This document shows, piece by piece, positions 59,301-64,000 of a DNA stretch of 64,000 nt. A program made the position numbers and the translations under genes. The notes below the pieces were generated by a model. That model worked only from the letters and a program-made list of their open reading frames with translations, did not search any database and was not told the DNA's origin. How positions within the stretch are numbered: the stretch's first letter is position 1; every line of letters begins with the position of its first letter. This DNA is from Loripinus fragilis (Eukaryota > Mollusca > Bivalvia > Lucinida > Lucinidae): assembly GCA_964019695.1 (NCBI GenBank), contig OZ026518.1, positions 107,914,305 to 107,978,304 of the forward strand, written 5' to 3'.

Positions 59301-59800
59301 GTTCTAAAATTTTGAACCCTTTTCTCGTTCTGTTCTATAAAAAACTTGTTATCAGGGCTTTAATTCACAAAAAAATGTCAGAATAGCTAACAGGGAAGAC
59401 CCTGATCAGAAGCAGTCTGATCTGGATCAGCTCTGTTTGTCTTTGCCTTTTCGTCAGGTAACTAGTGTTCGAAATTTTAGAACATTTACGTAGTGTCTGG
59501 GAACAGCCAATGCTCTCCTGAGACTGTGTATCTTGTCTAGTTTTTTGTATGAACTTTCATCCACTCCTAAACTATGGTAAATGTTTTAAAATTTTGAACC
59601 CTTTTCTCGTTCTATTCTATAAAACATTTTTTATCAGGGCTTGAATTCACAAAATACTTGTCAGAATAGCAAACAGGGAAGACCCTGATCAGACTGCTTC
59701 AGAAGCAGTATGATCTGGGCCTGCCCTGTTTTGTCTTGGCCTTTTTATCAGGTAACCAGTTTTCGAAATTTTAGAACATTTACCATAGTGTCTGGGAACA
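59300..59800. repeat. Two Rep-I copies in tandem
   Basis: 59300-59490 and 59575-59790 share AAATTTTGAACCCTTTTCTC, GGGAAGACCCTGATCAGA, GATCTGG and TTTCGAAATTTTAGAACATT. The same family is at 56400-56620 and 60570-60780. Confidence 0.82.
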
Positions 59801-59890
59801 GCCAGTGCTCTCCCGAGACTGTGCATCCCGTCTATACCTTCACTCTTTGCTTATGTGACCAGACCCAAAACCTCAGAATCTGACTGATTT

Positions 59891-59896
59891 TTTATT
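59891..59896 (-). terminator. Candidate poly(A) signal of the Ldh_2 gene
   Basis: AATAAA on the minus strand, about 100 nt past the stop. It lies just before Rep-I repeats begin downstream. It was identified by position and hexamer only. Confidence 0.5.
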
Positions 59897-59996
59897 CTTC
59901 CAAGGAGAAATAGACTGCTACAAAGGAAAATGGCAATACAGAGAATGAAAGACCGCAGTTGGCATCTCCAGGTTAAAGCTTCTCTCACCAATTCTT

Positions 59997-60032
59997 CATG
60001 GGTTCAATAGAAAGTCTCTTGGCCAATTCAAT
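59997..60032 (-). CDS. Ldh_2 terminal exon
   Basis: 36 bp including TGA (59999-59997), acceptor TATATTTTTCAG. It encodes [11 protein letters not shown], the short C-terminal helix expected after the GIP segment. Although short, it follows in frame with a strong acceptor. Confidence 0.75.
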
Positions 60033-62265
60033 CTGAAAAATATACAAATATCATATTCAATGATGATTCATTAAACCTGGAATCCAAAAATTCAAATCTC
60101 AGAACAATTTGTATGCAAACTGTTGAACACATGCCTGGAGATAAGAGTGCGAGATCCAAAATTATCTTTCTTATTTCTCAACCAAAACGTGTGTTGTGGG
60201 TATTCAAAAGAACCTTCTCAATGAGACGATACTTTTGAGCACCCAAAACACATGTTTAAGTGAATGGGTAAGAAAATAATTACAATTTTATGCCAAAAAT
60301 CATTAACTGGACCTATATAACGCAATATGGACCAGTGTATGATTTCAGTGTTTATTATAACGTCAGCAAGCAGAGAAGGCTCTGGGGAATCTGCACATAT
60401 GTGCAGACTCCCCAGAGCATCCCCTGTTCATATACAAAAAGTATGGATGTAGAATAGGGCTCAGACCAAAATTTAAAATTTGAGCCCTTCTGGATATGTC
60501 GGAATGTTTTTCAAATCCTGAAACAAATAAACTTGCCTAATTCAGGAAAGCAATATGGTAGATGGTTTAATATTTTGAATACTTGTCTGCCAAAAAAAGC
60601 CTAAACAGCGCAGACCAAGATCAGACTGCTTCTGAAGAATCAGTCTGATCAGGGTCTTCTGACTCTTCTCTGTTTGATCTTCTGAAAAGCATTTTGTCGG
60701 TTTAAACCTTGACAACCAACATTTTATTTGAGAACAGAAAGAGAAAAGTGTTATTTTTTTTAGAACAGTTACCATATCAATACATTTTAGTGGGAAAACA
60801 TATATCTGAATATTCCTCATATCTAGTGACATGTTAGAAATAACCTAGCAAAAAATTCAGTAGACATTTTCCTAAATGACAAACAAGACATGACATTGCA
60901 TGCTTTTGGCTTGTTGTTAAATGTCCCAGTCAATAGCTATGGTCTTGTCTAAACGTTCAGTTAACCTAACCGAGCTTTATCATGGGCAAGCTTGACTAAG
61001 CAGTTAACCAGTACTTTGCACATACTTTTGCTTGTAATTGACACCAACCCGAAGAGAATGACTGTAGAAATTATTTCATGATCAATCTCCACGAAAGTAT
61101 GGAACCGGGCTTGAATCGAACTCATGACCCCTGGATCTGCAATCGGACTCGCTACAGATTGTGCTATGGGGCCCGGTGCATGCACATCAACTGCTGTTAA
61201 TGTCAAGCCTTAATTTTCCTGAGTATCAAGAAAACTATCAAAGATTGCCATCAATTACAGTTGTGAATGCCATTGTAAGGGTTAAATTATTGTTTGATGT
61301 GGCTTATGTAAAAGAACACTTAATTACCCCAAACTTAATCTGGTTGGGATGGTATGGTATCCCTCCTCGGCTATCACACATTGCCATATGTTGTCTCTCT
61401 GGGTCTCCGGGTACCAGCACTTCTGTTTCAGTTTCAATCTGAAATAAGAGAAATATTTTTTTCAAACAGCAAATTAATTGATACAAAAATTCTGAGAACT
61501 ATGGTCTACCGTTTGAAGCATGGACATAGATCCAGATAAACACATATTTTGGTGTAAAATTGTGAATATTTTCTTATGCATCAATTAAAACATTTGATTT
61601 GGGTACTCAAAAGAACCATCTCATTGAGACGATTCTTATGAGTACCCAAAACATGTTTTAGCTGAGAAATAAGAAAATAAATTTTTATTGGTAAACATAT
61701 CACCTAAACTATGAAACGAAGGCACACACCAAGTTTTGTAAATACTGTCTCTAGAGACAGGAAGCTATTAGCCAATAAGAGTAAAAAACATCAAATTGAC
61801 AAGCAAAGAGTTTGTGCATCATCAACATGACCTTAAGGCTTTATCTTCTTGATCGAAGTTTTGTCACAAAGGGGCAATAAATGTTCCTTATCGATAAGGT
61901 TAAATTAGGCCAAGATACATTTTGTTCAAACCGGTCAGTTTAATTTTTATTTTAAATGAGCAACTTCAGAGAATCTTTGTTCTCTGCCCCTTATTCTTTT
62001 TAAATATTTTGAGACGGTTCTTTAGAGTGCCCACAATATATGTTTTGGTTGAGAAGTAAGAAAATTATTTTTTGATTTTGCACTCTTATTCAGGGACCTT
62101 ATCTCAGTATTATACAAGGATTACTAGCTTCACATGAAAAAAGTTTCCACAATGAAAGCTCATACTAACCGGTTGTAAGCCTCTACATATGGTCATTAAT
62201 TCATCCATCCTGTCCGAAAACCCAGGGGCAAATGCTTCAGGATCAACTGCTATAAAACACTGGCC
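59997..62265 (-). CDS. Malate/L-lactate dehydrogenase (Ldh_2 family), last three exons, 5' partial
   Basis: Exons in transcript order are 62265-62170, 61438-61328 and 60032-59997, all phase 0 with AG/GT borders, giving 80 residues and TGA. Seen: [20 protein letters not shown] and DELM, then [20 protein letters not shown] with [13 protein letters not shown], and finally [11 protein letters not shown]. Known: the NAD(P)-dependent Ldh_2 family (malate, lactate, ureidoglycolate and sulfolactate dehydrogenases) ends with G-x-F-F-I-A-I-D-P, a V-L-V-P-G-(D/E)-P-E motif, a G-I-P segment and a short LA-x-x-L helix; all appear here in order. The catalytic and cofactor parts lie upstream, beyond position 64000 or in exons I could not identify. 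The substrate cannot be told from this end. It is convergent with the splicing-factor gene. Confidence 0.82.
60135..60320. repeat. Rep-A palindromic element in the last Ldh_2 intron
   Basis: CTGGAGATAAGAGTGCGAGA to CATTAACTGGACCTATATA; core AAAAGAACCTTCTCAATGAG. Confidence 0.85.
60905..61185 (-). mobile_element. Rep-C tRNA-derived SINE in an Ldh_2 intron
   Basis: On the minus strand the head reads GGGCCCCATAGCACAATCTG, then a B-box-like GAGTTCGATTCAAGCCCGG. It is diverged and lacks a clean tail. Confidence 0.78.
61328..61438 (-). CDS. Ldh_2 penultimate exon
   Basis: 111 bp, acceptor CTTATTTCAG, donor TTTGGG|gtaatt, phase 0. It encodes [31 protein letters not shown] and NQIKFG. The VLVPGDPE motif followed by GIP is the C-terminal signature. 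The opposite-strand open frame here is a shadow. Confidence 0.85.
61530..62105. repeat. Rep-A copy and a Rep-A half
   Basis: 61530-61690 is a full copy (AAAGAACCATCTCATTGAGA). 62005-62105 holds only the right half (GAGACGGTTCTTTAGAGTGC). Unassigned AT-rich sequence lies between. Confidence 0.75.
62170..62265 (-). CDS. Ldh_2 antepenultimate exon
   Basis: 96 bp, acceptor ATTTCTAG|GGCC, donor CCG|gttagt, phase 0. It encodes [15 protein letters not shown] and then [13 protein letters not shown]. The G-x-F-I-A-x-D-P-x-x-F motif is typical of the family. A Rep-B MITE ends 9 bp upstream of this exon, inside the 3' splice site. Confidence 0.82.
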
Positions 62266-62274
62266 CTAGAAATA

Positions 62275-62823
62275 CAGTTAAACCTGTGTAAAACGGCCAC
62301 TCTCAAAAAGACGGACAATTGGTTTTCAAGATTATCACTTAATGCAGGTCAAAAGTATTGCATGCAGTACTTTTGACCTTCATTAAAGCTGCATAGTCTG
62401 TAATTTTTGATCTTTTAATTTTAGAACTAATGTTTCTATTTTTCAAGAACACAGTAAAAAAACTAAAATTCAGGTATACATTTTACCAATTTCGTAAATC
62501 TTAACAAATTATCAGTATCAAAACAACAGCATTTATGTTAAAATTAACTGTCTATAATTATTGGAGGGACGCAAATAATTACCAACAAGAGAAAAACACA
62601 CCTGTTTTATAAGATAAATCACTTTTCCGTGCAGTTTTCAGCTATAGTGAACAGATTTATTGTGAAAACATAACTTAATTCTACTTTTACAAAGATTTAA
62701 AAACAAAATAAAAAATTTCGAAAAATGTTCATAGTTGCAGACTTAGTCTCTTTAAGCTACCATTTGTCATTAAGATCTTGGTTTTGTCTATTTTTGAGTG
62801 GCCGTTTTACACAGGTTTTACTG
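62275..62823. repeat. Rep-B MITE split by a TTAA-flanked insertion
   Basis: Left CAGTTAAACCTGTGTAAAAC to TTTTGACCTTCATTAA (62386); right TTAAGCTACCATTTGTC to ACACAGGTTTTACTG. Its left tip is 9 bp from the Ldh_2 exon at 62265. Confidence 0.85.
62387..62751. mobile_element. 365-bp element with TTAA target duplication
   Basis: Between TTAA at 62383-62386 and 62752-62755. Weak inverted ends (AGCTGCATAGTCTG / CAGACTTAGTCTCT). TTAA fits piggyBac- or Kolobok-type insertion; it has no coding frame. Confidence 0.7.
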
Positions 62824-62874
62824 TGGTAGAAATATAAATATGCACCAAAATAATATCAGTCAGCTCATAAGATT

Positions 62875-63222
62875 TTGGTACTTATCCCGAAATGTGACCA
62901 GCCTGCACAAACTAGCCATGACTTCCCTATTCACACACACTAAGTTCGGTAGTAGATGACCATTACTACCAAAAACTAGTTAGTATACCCTGTTTTCACT
63001 GGATCAGTACTAATGCGTGTTTAAAGTATGAAGTATCATATTCTCATAGAACTTATATCCTGAAATGTGACCAGCCTGCACAAACTAGGCATGACTTCCC
63101 TATTCACACACACTAAGTTTGGTAGTAGATGACCATTACTACCTAAAACTAGATAGTATACTTGTTTTCACTTGATCACTACTGATGCATGTTTAAAGTA
63201 TGAAGTATCATATTCTCACACT
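62875..63222. repeat. Two-copy tandem duplication, 173-bp period
   Basis: AATGTGACCAGCCTGCACAA at 62891 recurs at 63064, and following sequence (TTCCCTATTCACACACACTA, GTAGTAGATGACCATTACTA) matches closely. Confidence 0.92.
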
Positions 63223-63246
63223 CACAGGCTGGCCCATGAATATATA

Positions 63247-63804
63247 CTGAGGGAAAAAAGTTTAGCAATAAACTTTGGGGATTCACAGTTTAGAAGAGAT
63301 AGGACTTTTAATTTCATAATAGCAAAACTATATGTTGAAAAACATTCATGAGTACGATGAAATTAAACGGTTGACATTTCACATATATTAAATGTAAAGT
63401 CTGATTTTAAGTCCCCTTGCTAAAACAGCTTATCTGGCAACATCGCAAATATTTTTCTGCTAAAAGATTCCTTTTTCCATCAACTGTTTAGATCTAAAGC
63501 CAATATGTGAAAACCTGTTTAAAACTGAATGTTCTGTTCACCATTCTTGTACAGTTTTTAGTTGAAAATCGTATTTTTCAAATTACCTCCTTTCAATTGA
63601 ATAGTGTTTAGAATTAAAATGCTCAGCAGATCAAATCCTCGCTATGAAATCGGGATTTGTTTCTTTTGACCTCTTGCGGGTAGCCATTTGATCATTTTCA
63701 AACAACTGACATGTTTGTGGACTTGCTAATGAAAAGATCTGATGCTAAAAAGATCGCCTATGGGAAAACCCATTATAACTAATTGCTAAACTTTTTTCCC
63801 TCCG
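63247..63804. mobile_element. 558-bp DNA element, copy 2 of the GAGGGAAAAAAGTTTAGCAA family
   Basis: CTGAGGGAAAAAAGTTTAGC / GCTAAACTTTTTTCCCTCCG with TATA-rich, TA-compatible flanks. Better preserved than copy 1 at 35205-35756. Confidence 0.85.
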
Positions 63805-64000
63805 TATATATATCAACAAAATATTGAATGAACTACAAAAGTGTTATCAACTGATCACATAAGAAACTAGCATTGTTTTCAGAGAAAATAGACGTTCCCA
63901 CCATAATCAACCAAAGCTGACCTATTTAGCTCTGTTGTGACCTTGAAAATTAGGGCAAGGTTACCAAAACTTAATAAAGTCTTCATCATGCCTAAATGTT
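63805..64000. other. Window end
   Basis: No exon or known repeat was recognised. It may be part of the Ldh_2 upstream intron. Confidence 0.4.

Noticed and set aside
61161..61442. 93-codon plus-strand frame
   Set aside because: Antisense of the Ldh_2 exon at 61328-61438, which has splice sites and family motifs on the minus strand.

Overview
This is AT-rich animal DNA with long introns. Dense short repeats, two tRNA-derived SINE families and many palindromic MITEs suggest a lophotrochozoan, most likely a bivalve mollusc; the species is an inference. Nearly all open frames above 60 codons are repeat fragments or shadows, because the real coding sequence is cut into short exons.

Gene 1 (+ strand, 1447-47541, 5' end off the window) encodes an SR-type splicing factor of the SREK1/SRSF11 (p54) family. 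Fifteen exons join without a frame break into 534 residues: an RRM like the second RRM of vertebrate SREK1, a conserved charged helix, a long RS domain with three Pro-rich microexons, a Lys/Glu coiled tract, and a tail with NYDEEE and a terminal DMDMSD like vertebrate SRSF11. It therefore carries hallmarks of two separate vertebrate paralogues. Its RS exons (exons 5-14) are all multiples of 3 with phase-2 borders, so any could be skipped in frame.

Gene 2 (- strand, 59997-62265, 5' end off the window) is the last 80 codons of a malate/L-lactate dehydrogenase (Ldh_2 family) protein in three exons, convergent with gene 1. About 12.5 kb of repeat-filled sequence separates the two stop codons.

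Layout: 1-1446 upstream intron; 1447-11879 RRM and first RS exons; 12207-17226 a 5-kb terminal-inverted-repeat element inside an older MITE; 17944-31370 microexons and RS exons; 31371-40983 a long intron; 40984-47541 last exons, with a 1.6-kb Harbinger-like element at 41066-42649; 47542-59996 intergenic, with several non-autonomous DNA elements; 59997-62265 the dehydrogenase 3' end; 62266-64000 its intron and repeats.

Repeat families (my labels): Rep-A, ~190-bp palindrome with core GAACCGTCTCATTGAGACGGTTC; Rep-B, ~205-bp MITE with ends CAGTAAAACCTG and TA duplications; Rep-C and Rep-D, tRNA-derived SINEs; Rep-E, ~240-bp palindrome (AAACCTGTCTTCGG); Rep-F, Rep-G, Rep-H and Rep-I, palindromes sharing a CCAGATCAG core; Rep-J, mariner-like MITEs ending in CAGTCCCTTTATAAC; Rep-K, a pseudo-palindrome (TTTCAGGATTATTCCTGAAT). 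No real tRNA, rRNA, CRISPR or complete transposase gene was seen.
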